This document shows, piece by piece, positions 1-9,386 of a stretch of 64,000 nucleotides of DNA. Within the stretch, counting starts at the first letter, position 1. The number at the start of each line of letters is the position of its first letter. Under the pieces are notes generated by a model. The model worked only from the letters and a program-made list of their open reading frames with translations, was not told the origin of the DNA and searched no databases. This stretch comes from DASXMT01 sp963781305 (GTDB taxonomy: Bacteria; Actinomycetota; Acidimicrobiia; Acidimicrobiales; RAAP-2), in assembly GCA_963781305.1 (NCBI GenBank), contig CAWAFL010000001.1, positions 1,240,001 through 1,304,000 of the forward strand, read 5' to 3'. The position numbers were made by a program, and so were the translations under genes.

Positions 1-690
1 CCAGGCAGACAGCACGTATCCGTCGACAACCCGATGGGGGCACGATGCAGTGCATTGGCGTAGGCGACCAAGCGCATCGCCGACTGCGATCCGCCGACAG
101 CAATGACGTGATGGACATCGAGGTCGGCCAAAGGGTCGATGGCGGTCGACCGTCGTGGGACGACGAAACGGGCGGCATCGGAGTAGATGTCGAACGATCC
201 GGATCGCCGGGGTGCCGCAGCATGCCGTACCGCTCGGGGTCTTCGTCCACGAGGCCCCGGGCTGATTGGCTCTGCCACCCTCGGCCCATACCCACCGGTG
301 GTCCGTACAGCCCGACCTCCTGAGCGCTCACGCCTACCCAGGCATAGCCCTCGTAGAGCTCACCATCGCTCGGGGCGAACGATATTCGAACCCAGCCGAC
401 ACGTTCTGCCAGTTGAGCAACTACCGTGTGATTGAAGCGAGTCGGATCCGCCGGTCGGATGACCAGCAGACGGGTGCGATAGGGGGCGGTGCCCAGCTTC
501 CTCCACTTCGATCTTGGCCGTCGGGTGGTCGGTCACGGGCTGGTGACGCGGCAACGCCGCTGCAGCTGGTACTCCTCGACTGTGTATTCAAACAACGCTG
601 GGTCAATACGGGGGACGCCCAGGCTGGACGGGACCCCTTGACTGGCCCCAGAACCTCGGGCTGCACTCGGCCGACCACCATCACTCGCTG
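1..690 (-). pseudogene. Broken alpha/beta hydrolase-domain protein (PF20091-like), runs off left edge
   Basis: Pieces of one protein can be read on the minus strand in shifting frames. An N-terminal piece around 535-640 contains VEEYQL. A middle piece around 270-480 contains RTRLLVIRPADPTRFN and EGYAWVGVSAQ. A piece at about 15-110 contains GGSQSAMRLVAYANA, which looks like the nucleophile elbow with Ser. This order matches the alpha/beta hydrolase domain family PF20091, whose members are mostly uncharacterised esterases. Several frameshifts and stops interrupt it, so it is not expressed as drawn, and the C-terminus lies outside the window. Family assignment is by motif recall, not by search. 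Confidence 0.65.
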
Positions 691-908
691 CCGTCAAGCC
701 GCGAACGGTGCACAGTCGAGCAACGCGTGACCGGCGTTGCCCGAGCCAACGACTTCGGTCCCGGCTTGGTACATCTCGTCCTCGGCGACGTCGACCACGC
801 TTGAAAAGCATAGATCCCTTGATGATCGCCCGATGTCCGGGCGGCCGAGGACCGGCATCACCCCGCCGGCCGTCAGCCGCTCTTGCTCCCACTTCTCGGT
901 TGCCGAGA

Positions 909-922
909 ATGCACGTACTATT
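909..922 (+). promoter_or_regulatory. Possible TetR-type operator half-match upstream of the cupin gene
   Basis: ATGCACGTACTATT lies about 50 bp before the cupin start. It shares GCAC-TACTAT with the site upstream of the CoA-transferase gene (15972) and the ACTAT arm with the palindromes at 5390, 6494 and 9815. It is the weakest of the set and is inferred only from position and resemblance. Confidence 0.3.
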
Positions 923-969
923 TCCGTATCGACTGACATTCACTCAACCATCGTTGACCGGGGGCGCAC

Positions 970-1366
970 ATGGAACAGCCAAACAAGCTGACCTTCTTCG
1001 ACACCGAACACATGCCGGGCTACACGATCGCCGACATGGCCGGCGAAGGCCCGCAGGCGCAGGAGATGATCGAGCTGTTCGGACGGGAGCTCGTGACCAA
1101 AACAATCCTCCAGTCGGCGAAGCTGTCGGTGTTCCACGAGAAGGACAAAGCCCGGCGAACGGGTGAAGCCGCACCGCCACGGAACCCTGCAGGTCGACTA
1201 CGTGCTCCGCGGCGAGCTCATCTTCGGCAATCAGCGGGTCAGCGCCGGCATGGGGTACGTGATCCCCGACACGCTCTATTCGTGGCGGGCCGGTGACGAG
1301 GGGGCCGAATGGATCGAGATACACGCGGGCGAGGTCGGTATCTTTACCGAGCGCAACGGTTCATAA
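970..1366 (+). pseudogene. Cupin-domain protein with one frameshift
   Basis: The first reading frame starts at 970 (MEQPNKLTFFDTEHMPG) and the second carries the cupin core from about 1163, with KPHRHGTLQVDYVLRGEL and then a conserved second half ending at 1366. The metal-binding HxH pair is visible. The two parts belong together but differ by one base near 1150-1163, close to the codons for KARRTGE, where the other frame would read ANGVKPHRH. Proteins of this type are small single-domain cupins of about 130 residues, often found beside aromatic or acyl-CoA degradation genes. Either a true frameshift or a sequencing indel explains the split. The substrate is unknown. Confidence 0.7.
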
Positions 1367-1606
1367 CATACCCATTGAGCTGGGTTTGGCGCCCACGGCG
1401 CGGTGGATCGGGCGGCGTGGTACAACCCTCGTCTTGCTCCCCTCGAGCAGCGGCATTTCCGTCACCCCGGTTTGATTCAAAGCTTGCGAGAAGAGGCGCC
1501 GCAGCCGCGTCGCCCCTCGAAGGCTCGAATCTGTATTCGTGGGTCATGCGGCAATCAGCGGAGAACCACGGACTCACCGAAGTGTACGACGGGGATCGGC
1601 TACCAT

Positions 1607-1618
1607 TGTACTTACTAT
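1607..1618 (+). promoter_or_regulatory. Possible operator upstream of the amidohydrolase
   Basis: TGTACTTACTAT sits 46 bp before the amidohydrolase ATG. It shares ACTTACTAT with the site at 15972 and the ACTAT arm of the stronger palindromes. The assignment to the local TetR regulator is inferred. Confidence 0.35.
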
Positions 1619-1663
1619 ATTTACTCTTGCGTTCAGTATCCCGAGAACTTGGAGGGGCACATC

Positions 1664-2774
1664 ATGTCTCAGCAGCTGATTTCAGCTGACGATCACGTTG
1701 ATCTCAGTCACGATCACGTCAAGAAGTTCTTGTCGTCGAAATTTCATGGGGACTATGACGAAGCGGTAGCGGAGTTCGCCAGGTCGATGGGTAGCACTAT
1801 TTCTGCGGAGGCGAACCAGCGGTGGCGCGAGCAGCAGGGTCTCGAGGTGGACCTGACTGCGATGCCGATGATCGGGAAGCGCCAATATGCGGCCAGCGGT
1901 CGGGCAGGGCACACGGACCCCATTGAGCGGTTGAAGGACATGGACACCGATGGGGTCGACGCCTCCTCGAGCTACTGCGAAGTCAGTGCCTTCAGGTACC
2001 TCTACATGGTGAAGAACGGTTGGCAGGAGGCTACCCGGGCCTTCAATACCGCCTTGGCCGAATTCGCCTCAACTGATCCAAAGCGATTGATCGTGTCTCC
2101 AGATTCCCATTCACGATATCGACGTGGCCGTGAAGGAGGTGCGTTGGGCCGCAGCCGAGGGCTGCAAGTCTCTGCAGCTTCCGGTGTTTCCCACCGAGTT
2201 TGGTCTCCCCGACTACTGGGACAGCCGCTATGACCCGTTGTGGGCGGCCATACAAGACGCCGATCTGCCGATCTGCTGTCATATAGGCCTCAACACTCAG
2301 TTGGAGGGGCTGGCAAAAAGGGACCCGACTCCACAAAAGGGCATCTTCGTCCCGATGACGGGGTTGTCGACCGGCGAAGCCCTCGGCATGTGGGTCCTGA
2401 CAGGTGTCCTCGAACGCTTCCCACGCCTCAAGGTGGTGTTCGTCGAACCCGGCGTGGGCTGGGTGTCATGGTGGCTCTATCTCGTCGACGACATGACGAC
2501 TCGACAGGGTTACGAGTACCCGGGTCTCAAGCACTTGCCCAGCCACTACTTCCGGCAGAGCGTGCACCTAACCTTCATCGACGAACCGGACGTCGTGCGG
2601 CACGCCCACGATCGGCTCGGTATCGAGAACGTGATGTGGTCTTCCGACTATCCCCATCCCGTTTCCAGTTGGCCCAACTCGAAGCAAATCAGCGAGACAT
2701 TGATGGCCGGTGCCAGCGATACCGACCGCGAGCTCGTTCTGTCCGGAAACGCGAAGCAAGTCTGGAACCTCTAA
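1664..2774 (+). pseudogene. Amidohydrolase (PF04909-type metal-dependent hydrolase) with one frameshift
   Basis: ATG at 1664 is preceded by a good ribosome site (TTGGAGGGG). The N-terminal half opens with LISADDHVDL, the usual D-x-H metal motif of the PF04909 amidohydrolase family, and runs to about 2097. The rest continues one base out of frame from about 2100, reading QIPIHDIDVAVKEV, and ends at 2774. It includes ICCHIG, VFVEPGVGWV and MWSSDYPHP, the last being the typical metal-site Asp near the C-terminus. Removing one C near 2097 restores a protein of about 370 residues, the family length. Such enzymes are decarboxylases or hydrolases of aromatic or cyclic acids. It probably belongs to the catabolic island on its right. 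Confidence 0.8.
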
Positions 2775-2824
2775 GTAGCACGGACCAGACGAGAGCGCCC
2801 GTGGATTCGGGAACTAGCCGACAC

Positions 2825-4420
2825 TCATGAGTCGGAGCCGCACTCCGACTCGGCCTCCACTATGTGCGCTGCCTCCTCGCGAAGGGCGCCCCTCATGACC
2901 TTGCCGCTCGCATTCAGCGGCAAGTGAGTCACGATCTCGACGTGACGGGGGACCTTGTAATTGGCCATGCGGCCCCGACACCACGAAACGAGCTCGTCAG
3001 GATCTATCTGTTGACCGGCTCTTGGCGCCACAAAGGCCATACCCACTTCGCCGAGCCGCTGGTCTGGTGCGCCGACCACTCCGACCTCGGCCACCGAGGG
3101 GTGACGCAGAATCATTTCTTCGATCTCTGCGGGCGATGCGTTGAAACCACCAACGATGAAGATGTCCTTCATGCGTCCAGTGATGCGTAGGTTGCCATCC
3201 TCGCCGATCGTTCCGACGTCACCAGAGTGCAACCACCCATCGCTGTCAATGGCCTGATTGGTAGAGTCGGCGTCATCCAGATAGCCATTCATGACGTTGA
3301 ACCCCCGCACCACGATCTCTCCAGTGGTGCCAACCTCGCAAGGGATTCCGCCGTTGTCCACGGTTCGCACCTCTACACCGGGAAGTGGTCTTCCAACTGT
3401 CGTAGCAACGGTCTCGACCGGATCACCGTGTCGACATGCCGACACGGTGCCGTGGGTCTCGGTTAATCCATAGGCGGTGAGCACGTCCTCAAAGCCGAGA
3501 TCGGTGTGCATCGCCTCTACCATGTCGACAGGCACCATCGCTGCACCAGTGATGCCAAGACGCAGGCTGCTGAGGTCGAATCGGGCCAACGAAGGCGCAG
3601 TGAGAATCGACTGGAAGATTGCTGGGGGACCTGGGAGAACGGTGATGCGCTCCTGCTCGACGCGGGCCATGACCGACTCGGCACCGAACACCGGGTGCGG
3701 TATCAACGCACAGCCCTGAAGAGCACAGGCCAAAATTCCGGCCTTGAGGCCGGCGGTATGAAAGAAGGGATACACCATGAGGACTCGATCGCCAGCGCGT
3801 AGGCCGACACTGTCCGTCCATGCCTCATACGTCCACACACTTGCTCCATGTGTGAGCATGGCGCCTTTCGGCCGTCCCGTGGTGCCGGAAGTAAAGACAA
3901 CATCTGACAGGTCGCCTGGGCCAACGGCAGCTTCACGATCGAACACTGCACCATCGGAGACGCCCTTCCCCCGCTCGAGGAAGTCAGTCATGGACGTCCC
4001 CCCATCGGGCACGTCGCCACTCATCACCACCACCTCGGTGAGATGTGGCAATGGTGTTTGGTCGGCGAGCAGAGCTAGATAATCAGTGTCCAGGAAGTCA
4101 GTGACCGTAAAGAGCATTCGGGCGGCGGTCGACCGCATGATTGTTGCCGCCTCCTCTCCCTTGAACCGGGTATTCACCGGAGCAAGCCCGGCGCCGATCC
4201 GGTAGACGGCATAGCTGATCACGATCCAGTCGAGCCCATTCGGTGCCCATATGGACACTGCGTCGCCGGCCTCGATCCCAGTTGCAATCATGGCGCGAGA
4301 CACCTTGTCCACTTCAGCATCCAGCAACGCGTAGGAGAGGCTGCGATCACCATCGACCACTGCGTCCTGATCGGCGAACCGGCTGGCGGCGCGGCGCAGT
4401 ACCCCAGAGATGGTCGTCAT
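2825..4420 (-). CDS. Acyl-CoA synthetase (AMP-forming ligase)
   Basis: A 531-residue member of the ANL adenylating family that activates a carboxylic acid with ATP and CoA. The P-loop-like motif FTSGTTGRPKGAM is at about residues 176-188, YGLTETHG follows near 320, GWLHSGDVG near 395, and the C-terminal catalytic lysine lies in NASGKVMR near 508. All core motifs are intact. It is transcribed toward the amidohydrolase, convergent with it, with about 50 bp between the stops. It has no partner within the same operon but lies next to tetR. The substrate cannot be told from sequence; context suggests a cyclic or branched acid entering the island's beta-oxidation-like pathway. Confidence 0.9.
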   Translation of the reverse strand: MTTISGVLRRAASRFADQDAVVDGDRSLSYALLDAEVDKVSRAMIATGIEAGDAVSIWAPNGLDWIVISYAVYRIGAGLAPVNTRFKGEEAATIMRSTAARMLFTVTDFLDTDYLALLADQTPLPHLTEVVVMSGDVPDGGTSMTDFLERGKGVSDGAVFDREAAVGPGDLSDVVFTSGTTGRPKGAMLTHGASVWTYEAWTDSVGLRAGDRVLMVYPFFHTAGLKAGILACALQGCALIPHPVFGAESVMARVEQERITVLPGPPAIFQSILTAPSLARFDLSSLRLGITGAAMVPVDMVEAMHTDLGFEDVLTAYGLTETHGTVSACRHGDPVETVATTVGRPLPGVEVRTVDNGGIPCEVGTTGEIVVRGFNVMNGYLDDADSTNQAIDSDGWLHSGDVGTIGEDGNLRITGRMKDIFIVGGFNASPAEIEEMILRHPSVAEVGVVGAPDQRLGEVGMAFVAPRAGQQIDPDELVSWCRGRMANYKVPRHVEIVTHLPLNASGKVMRGALREEAAHIVEAESECGSDS

Positions 4421-4631
4421 CTCGCCGCTGCCGTCCCCGTTCCGGATCTCAATTCCGTCAGTCCTTCATTTCGTTCTTCCACTACTCGACAAAGCCGGAC
4501 CGAGTGCGGTCCTTGGGTGCTCCCGCTCGGCGACTACCTCCGAGTCAATGCGTTCCCCTGACGCGACTCGGGTGCAACAGAGACGGGACTGGCGGTTCGA
4601 AGCAGAACGTGCACCGCACGAACATCGACCC

Positions 4632-5342
4632 TCATGCCCTTCCGGTCTTCATTTCGCGTTCGAGGTAAGGCGCCAGCAGATCGGCGAGGAGTCGACGCTG
4701 GCGGGATGATCGATCGACTTTGGGGGTCATGAAATCGTACGCCATGCTCCCCTGAACATGTTGGCTGATCGCGAATCCACGGATGATGAGGAATACTGTC
4801 GTCGCCAGGTCAGGATTGGCGGTCGCAGAGCCCAGCCCTTCTTGAAGAAGGTTACGGATGTGGGCTTGGGAACGGGCCGCGACCCCTTGCATGGTCTGTC
4901 GGACCTCGTCGCTTGTCCGAGGGTCGCGATCCATGTTTAGCAATATCTGCATGTAAGCCAGATACTCCGGTCGGCCGTAATGAGTCAGCAGAATGTCTAT
5001 GAGATGCTCGATCCGCTCCGCGGCCGTGTTGCCTTCGACGTGTGTGTCCTCTACCACCTCGACGAAGTGTCGAATGCCATCCTGGAGCACTGCGAGCATC
5101 AGGCCCTCTCGCGTCCCGAAGTAGTGCTGGATGACACCCCAAGTGACCCCGGCGCGTCGGGCGATCTCATTTGTGCTCGCCCGGTAGAACCCACATTCGA
5201 GAATGCAGGACACGGCGGCATCAATGACCAGCCTCTCTGTGGCTGTATCGCCATTGACCGCATTGCCATCGCCGGTTGACCCGCGCTGGTGTCTCCGGAC
5301 GGCCGCCCTTGGCTTCTTTGCAGTCGTAGTCACACTCCACAC
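4632..5342 (-). CDS. TetR/AcrR-family transcriptional regulator
   Basis: A 236-residue protein with an N-terminal tail of about 30 residues and then a TetR HTH (STNEIARRAGVTWGVIQHYF, about residues 56-75), followed by an all-helical ligand domain. A near-palindrome (ATAGCGACCACTAT) lies 48 bp upstream of the start, so autoregulation is likely. Related sites precede several catabolic genes in both directions, which makes this the probable repressor of the island, released by a substrate or CoA ester. The start could also be one of the internal codons nearer the HTH, since the first 30 residues look poorly conserved. Confidence 0.85.
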   Translation of the reverse strand: MWSVTTTAKKPRAAVRRHQRGSTGDGNAVNGDTATERLVIDAAVSCILECGFYRASTNEIARRAGVTWGVIQHYFGTREGLMLAVLQDGIRHFVEVVEDTHVEGNTAAERIEHLIDILLTHYGRPEYLAYMQILLNMDRDPRTSDEVRQTMQGVAARSQAHIRNLLQEGLGSATANPDLATTVFLIIRGFAISQHVQGSMAYDFMTPKVDRSSRQRRLLADLLAPYLEREMKTGRA

Positions 5343-5389
5343 TCTACGGGACCGCTTGTCCTCGTTCGGCGCATCGCGCTACGGAATCC

Positions 5390-5403
5390 ATAGCGACCAC
5401 TAT
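5390..5403. promoter_or_regulatory. TetR operator candidate upstream of tetR
   Basis: ATAGCGACCACTAT is an imperfect 14-bp palindrome, matching ATAGTGATCACTAT at 12 of 14 positions. It lies 48 bp upstream of the tetR start, as expected for autoregulation. Confidence 0.6.
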
Positions 5404-5468
5404 ATCCTTAACCCTCGAGGTGAGCAGGGCCGCTGAGACCGGCCAGGCAGGGAGGGAGGGGTCGTATC

Positions 5469-6445
5469 TCAGCCCTGGATAGGCGCGGGCAGCAGCGATC
5501 TGACCCAACGTTCGAGTCGGTTCCATAACTCGAGCCTCGATTCGGTGACATTGTGATTGTGGCCTACCCCCGGCAAGGTCAGCAGAGTCACGTCCTGGCA
5601 CGCTGGAAGCTGCCGAGGCAAGGCTGAAGCCGGCCCCGCTATGTCGTGCTCGCCGACGGCAACGAATGTGGGAACATCGATCTGGTTCAGCTCGGGTTGG
5701 ATGGACCCGGCACCAGCGAGGTAAGACCGACCAGTCCGAGTAGCCGCGAACTGGCTCGGTTGGCGGCCGCCTTTGCCCCGTTGGAGGTGGTTCCCACCAG
5801 GAGCATGTCCGAATCGGCGGCCGTGCCTTGAGGCAGTGCCGTTCCAAAGCGTGCCCGTACGAGATCGGGCAGGGCTGCCGCCAACTCATCCGGACGATCT
5901 ACGAACTTCGCCTCCTCGTCGGTGAGCACGGCGGGAAGCCCGCTACCAGAAAACCCGAGAAGGGCAACAGCACGAAATGTGCGGTGACGCGCTTGCTGGC
6001 ACGCGACCAATAGCCCTCCTGCGGAGTGACCGACGCCGATGACCACTTGGAACTTTCCCGCTGATACGCGGTCCACTTCACCTGCGCCAATCATCGCTAG
6101 CACATCCCTGACCACGACGTCGAGGACGTCTGCCACTGCTCTAGGTGTGAGCTCGTAGCCATCGTCCGGGGAGTCGCTCTCCGCGACCCCAGGGGGATCA
6201 ATGGTAAGGACATAGTGTCCACGCTGAGCAGCGAATCGGGCCATGCTGTAGAGATCGTCTGAACCCGGGATCGCTAAATCGAAGTAGGCGCGGCTTATGC
6301 CACCGCCCGGTACACAGCACCATATGACTGGCGAGGCATTCGACTCGTCGGGTACGAACAAGTCTGTAGCTATACGGCGACATCCAGAAGGACCTCGTCC
6401 CGCGAGGTCGACCATCAGGCCAACCTTCGTTACACCGGCCACCAT
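5469..6445 (-). pseudogene. Alpha/beta hydrolase with one frameshift near the C-terminal quarter
   Basis: The reading frame opens at 6445 and contains CCVPGGGISRAYFD, IDPPGVAESDSP and the nucleophile elbow VGHSAGG. It leaves frame near 5700 and stops at 5687. The neighbouring frame then continues with QPELNQIDVPTF, VAVGEHDIAGP and PGVGHNHNVTES, which supply the catalytic Asp and His, and ends at 5469. Together they form a complete hydrolase of about 325 residues. A perfect 14-bp palindrome is 49 bp upstream of the start. The natural role is probably ester or lactone hydrolysis in the catabolic island; the single-base shift may be real or a sequencing error. Confidence 0.75.
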
Positions 6446-6493
6446 GGAGATACCTCTCTTCGCTTGGCTGATCGATTACGAGCTCCTTCGATC

Positions 6494-6507
6494 ATAGTGA
6501 TCACTAT
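6494..6507. promoter_or_regulatory. Perfect palindromic operator candidate ATAGTGATCACTAT
   Basis: This is a perfect 14-bp palindrome 49 bp upstream of the hydrolase gene that ends at 5469. It is the best-formed member of a set of similar sites in the island and serves as the reference sequence for the proposed TetR regulon. Confidence 0.65.
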
Positions 6508-6572
6508 TCTCGCCCGATGGCAGCAGGCGTTCTTTGCCAGCCGGATCGCGATGAGGTGTGGATGAAGCAATC

Positions 6573-7376
6573 TCAGCCATCGTGGTCGGCGCCGAATGGT
6601 GGGCGACCTTCCCCGGCGGGACCGGCAAACGCCTGAGCGATCCCCAGCCAACGACCGGCCACCGTCCCCTTTGTCACGAGGGCGGTGTCGGCCACGTGGC
6701 GCCGCTGGGTAACCACCAGGCAAAAATCCAGTGCCGGGCCCCTCACCAACTCATCAGCCGTCGGGTCGCCCCAGGCCCACACGCTGCCGTCCGGCGCCCC
6801 TAGCTCGACCCGAACCGGTGTGGTGGGTACGTCCAGACCATGCAGGGCGAACGAAAACGCGAACGTGTGAACGCCCAGGTGGGCGATATGTCGCAGTCGG
6901 ACACTGGGCCTCTGCTCTACCCCGAGTGCATCGGCAATGTCCTGGCCGTGGGCCCAGCTCTCCATGATCCGGGCCGTGACGGCACTGGCCACGCTCATCG
7001 GCTGGCTGTACCACGGCAGCCTGCCACGCGGGTCGAGCTGAACAAAGATCTCGATGAGCCGGTTGCGGGATGAAAGAAACCAATCCCGCAACTGTTCGGG
7101 AGTCAACGTCCGGTACTGCTCGACGACATAGGTAGTGAAATCTGGGCCGTGCTCCTCAAGCGATCGAGCCTCGCTAAGGAAGCGATCCGGTTCGACCGCG
7201 GCCATCACGGCGGCGTCGTCGAAGTACGCAAGATGGCTCACCTGGTCGCGGATGGCCCAGCCAGTAGCCGGCGTGGGCATGTTCCACCCCTCGTCGTCGA
7301 GGTCGGCTAAAAGCTCATTGACGGATCCGGTCTCATCCTGTAAATCAGACAGCAATTGGACGAGGTCTACGGGCAT
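6573..7376 (-). CDS. TIGR03084-family (DinB/maleylpyruvate isomerase-like) metal-binding protein
   Basis: The 267-residue protein begins with a four-helix DinB-like domain (LLSDLQDETGSVNELLADL, then ATGWAIRDQVSHLAYFDD with a candidate metal His at residue 48, and ESWAHGQDIADALG near 140). The C-terminal part resembles the sterol-carrier-like tail of TIGR03084 actinobacterial proteins. Relatives are mycothiol-dependent or metal-dependent enzymes of unclear reaction. It is the last gene of an operon, 6 bp downstream of an enoyl-CoA hydratase gene, so it probably acts on a CoA-pathway intermediate or detoxifies one. The exact function is unknown. Confidence 0.8.
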   Translation of the reverse strand: MPVDLVQLLSDLQDETGSVNELLADLDDEGWNMPTPATGWAIRDQVSHLAYFDDAAVMAAVEPDRFLSEARSLEEHGPDFTTYVVEQYRTLTPEQLRDWFLSSRNRLIEIFVQLDPRGRLPWYSQPMSVASAVTARIMESWAHGQDIADALGVEQRPSVRLRHIAHLGVHTFAFSFALHGLDVPTTPVRVELGAPDGSVWAWGDPTADELVRGPALDFCLVVTQRRHVADTALVTKGTVAGRWLGIAQAFAGPAGEGRPPFGADHDG

Positions 7377-7382
7377 CGAGGA

Positions 7383-8156
7383 TCACCGACCTTTCCATTG
7401 GGGGGCACGATGGTCACGAAATGCAGCTGGACCTTCCTGGGCGTCGAGACTCCGGTACACGGGCTCCCAGATCTCCTCGGCTTTGGCGTAGGCCTGTTCC
7501 AGTGGAAGCTCGGTGATCAGCCCGACTGTTCGTTTCGCCGCCAGGACCGACAGCGGCGCGTTGCTGGCAATCCTCTCGGCCAGGTGTTGGGTCGTCTCCT
7601 GTAAGTCCTCTAGCGGCACCACCGCGTTCACCAGGCCCAGTTCGTATGCCCGACGGGCGTCGACCGGCTCACCGGTCAACAGGATCTCCATGGCGGCTCG
7701 TGGCGGAATCAGCCAGGGCAGTGGCGCGGCCCAGGGTGCCCCGCGTCCGACCTTCGCCTCAGTGATCGCGAAACGGGCCGTGTCGGCCGCAACGCAAAGG
7801 TCGCAGTTCTGCGCCAGTAAGAACCCGCCGGCGTAGGCGACACCATTGACCGCAGCAATGGTCGGCTTCTCGATGTCAATGTTGCGCCCAAACTGTGGGA
7901 CGAAGTCCGAGGGCGGCACCTCAAGCGCTTGGTCTGCCATCTCCTTGAGATCGCCGCCGGCACAAAAGGCGACTTCGCCAGCGCCCGTCAGGACTAGGAC
8001 CTTCGCCCCCTCGTCGTCGTTGAAGCGCCGCACGCCAGCAAAGAGTTCATGGCGAACCGCCTGATTGAGGGCATTACGGGCCTCGGGGCGGTTGATCGTG
8101 AGCCACGCCACCGGACCCCGCAACTCGTACCGCACGCTCGGTGGCGGACTGCTCAT
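7383..8156 (-). CDS. Enoyl-CoA hydratase/isomerase family protein
   Basis: A 257-residue crotonase-fold enzyme. The first oxyanion-hole segment is NRPEARNALN (about 23-32), the second FCAGGDLKEM (about 64-73), and AAVNGVAYAGGF follows near 105. It starts 82 bp downstream of the thiolase-like gene and ends 6 bp before the TIGR03084 gene, so these are likely co-transcribed. Crotonase-fold members hydrate, isomerise or hydrolyse acyl-CoA esters, and the specific reaction is not readable. An inverted repeat (TGTTAT ... ATAACA) about 40 bp upstream could give it its own regulated promoter. Confidence 0.85.
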   Translation of the reverse strand: MSSPPPSVRYELRGPVAWLTINRPEARNALNQAVRHELFAGVRRFNDDEGAKVLVLTGAGEVAFCAGGDLKEMADQALEVPPSDFVPQFGRNIDIEKPTIAAVNGVAYAGGFLLAQNCDLCVAADTARFAITEAKVGRGAPWAAPLPWLIPPRAAMEILLTGEPVDARRAYELGLVNAVVPLEDLQETTQHLAERIASNAPLSVLAAKRTVGLITELPLEQAYAKAEEIWEPVYRSLDAQEGPAAFRDHRAPQWKGR

Positions 8157-8196
8157 GCGTGCACCTCGCAGGCTTCTTCGACGACGCAGATTGTTT

Positions 8197-8214
8197 GTTA
8201 TCCACTAATAACAC
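8197..8214. promoter_or_regulatory. Inverted repeat upstream of the enoyl-CoA hydratase gene
   Basis: TGTTATCCACTAATAACA forms arms TGTTAT and ATAACA around CCACTA, about 41 bp upstream of the hydratase start. The arms differ from the TetR-type sites of this island, so another regulator may bind here. Confidence 0.35.
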
Positions 8215-8237
8215 TCTGGTGAACATCACGTGGATGC

Positions 8238-9386
8238 TCAGACACCACTTCCGAGGACCACAGCGCTGCGACCGGCGGCGCACAGCACGTGCTGGGCTCC
8301 GGCAACTTGATTGGCCGCCGTTCCACGCAGCTGACGGACACCCTCAAGGATGTTGTTCACGCCGTGAATGTAACCCTCGCCCAGGAGCCCACCATTGGTG
8401 TTGACGGGCAGCTTTGCGCCGATCTCGATGTTTCCCTCAGCGATGAAGTCCTTTGCTTCGCCGGGGCCACAGAAGCCATAGGCCTCAAGCTGGTAGAAGA
8501 CAACGGGACTGAAATTCTCGTAGATCATCGCCACATCGATGTCGGCCGGCCGTAAGCCAGTCGTGTCCCAGAGTTGTGTGGCCGTGTACTCAGCCTCAGC
8601 AAAGCGCGAGATGTCGCCACCGTAATAATTGAACAGGACCTCACCGTCCATGACGTTCCCTTGTGTTGCCGCGTTGATCGCCACCAGGGGCTGGCGGAGG
8701 TCCCTCGCTCTGTCCGTTCGGGTCACCACCAGAGCCACACCCCCATCGCTTTCCTGGCAGCAATCGAGTAGGCGCAGGATCGGTTCCACGATCCAGCGCG
8801 AGTTCTGATGGTCCTCGAGGCTGATGGGCCGCTTGTAGTACCAGGCGTTGGGGTTCGTGGCCGCATGCTTGCGAGCGACCACCGAATACCGACCAAAGTC
8901 CTCGTTGGCCACGCCGTATCTGTGCATGTACCGCTGAAACCACAGCGAATAGATCTTTGCCGGCGTGTCGAGTCCGTAGGGACGGTACCAACTCAGTGAC
9001 GGAGGAGGCGGACCTGCCATCGGCTGACCGAAACGTCTCCCCGAGCGCTCATTGAATGCTCGATAGACAACGACAGCATCGGCCGCGCCCGATACGACGG
9101 CGGCAGCGGCGTGTTCGACCGTGGCCGAAGCCCCACCACCGCCAAATGGAGTCCGCGACGTCCACCGCATCTCTTTGATCCCAACGCTCCGCATGAGGGC
9201 CAATTTGTCATTGGTGTCCTGCATGAACGTCACCGATCCATCGATGTCGGATGGCTCCAGACCGGCGTCCTTGATTGCCGCTTGGACTGCCTCGGCGCAC
9301 AACTGAAGTTCGCTCCGTTTCGAGTCCTTTGAGAATTCCGTCTGACCGATGCCAACTATTGCTGCTTCATTCCGGATCGATGGCAC
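8238..9386 (-). CDS. Thiolase-fold lipid-transfer-type protein (thiolase or retro-aldolase subunit)
   Basis: A 382-residue protein of the SCP2-thiolase group, with EAAIVGIGQTEFSK at the N-terminus and NTNGGLLGEGYIHG near residue 330. The position where classical thiolases carry the nucleophilic Cys reads FGGGGASATVEHA, with no cysteine. That pattern is known from Ltp2-like proteins, which cleave steroid side chains by retro-aldol reaction in complex with a DUF35 partner. The GTG start overlaps the stop of the DUF35 gene (TAGTG), so the two are translationally coupled and almost certainly form a complex. The likely role is a C-C bond cleavage late in side-chain or ring degradation. Ordinary thiolysis is the alternative. 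Confidence 0.85.
   Translation of the reverse strand: MPSIRNEAAIVGIGQTEFSKDSKRSELQLCAEAVQAAIKDAGLEPSDIDGSVTFMQDTNDKLALMRSVGIKEMRWTSRTPFGGGGASATVEHAAAAVVSGAADAVVVYRAFNERSGRRFGQPMAGPPPPSLSWYRPYGLDTPAKIYSLWFQRYMHRYGVANEDFGRYSVVARKHAATNPNAWYYKRPISLEDHQNSRWIVEPILRLLDCCQESDGGVALVVTRTDRARDLRQPLVAINAATQGNVMDGEVLFNYYGGDISRFAEAEYTATQLWDTTGLRPADIDVAMIYENFSPVVFYQLEAYGFCGPGEAKDFIAEGNIEIGAKLPVNTNGGLLGEGYIHGVNNILEGVRQLRGTAANQVAGAQHVLCAAGRSAVVLGSGV

Noticed and set aside
694..939. Minus-strand frame with VVGSGNAGHA, like a flavoprotein dinucleotide motif
   Set aside because: Only this short motif fits; the rest of the 81 residues does not resemble a flavoprotein, and no continuation is found in other frames.
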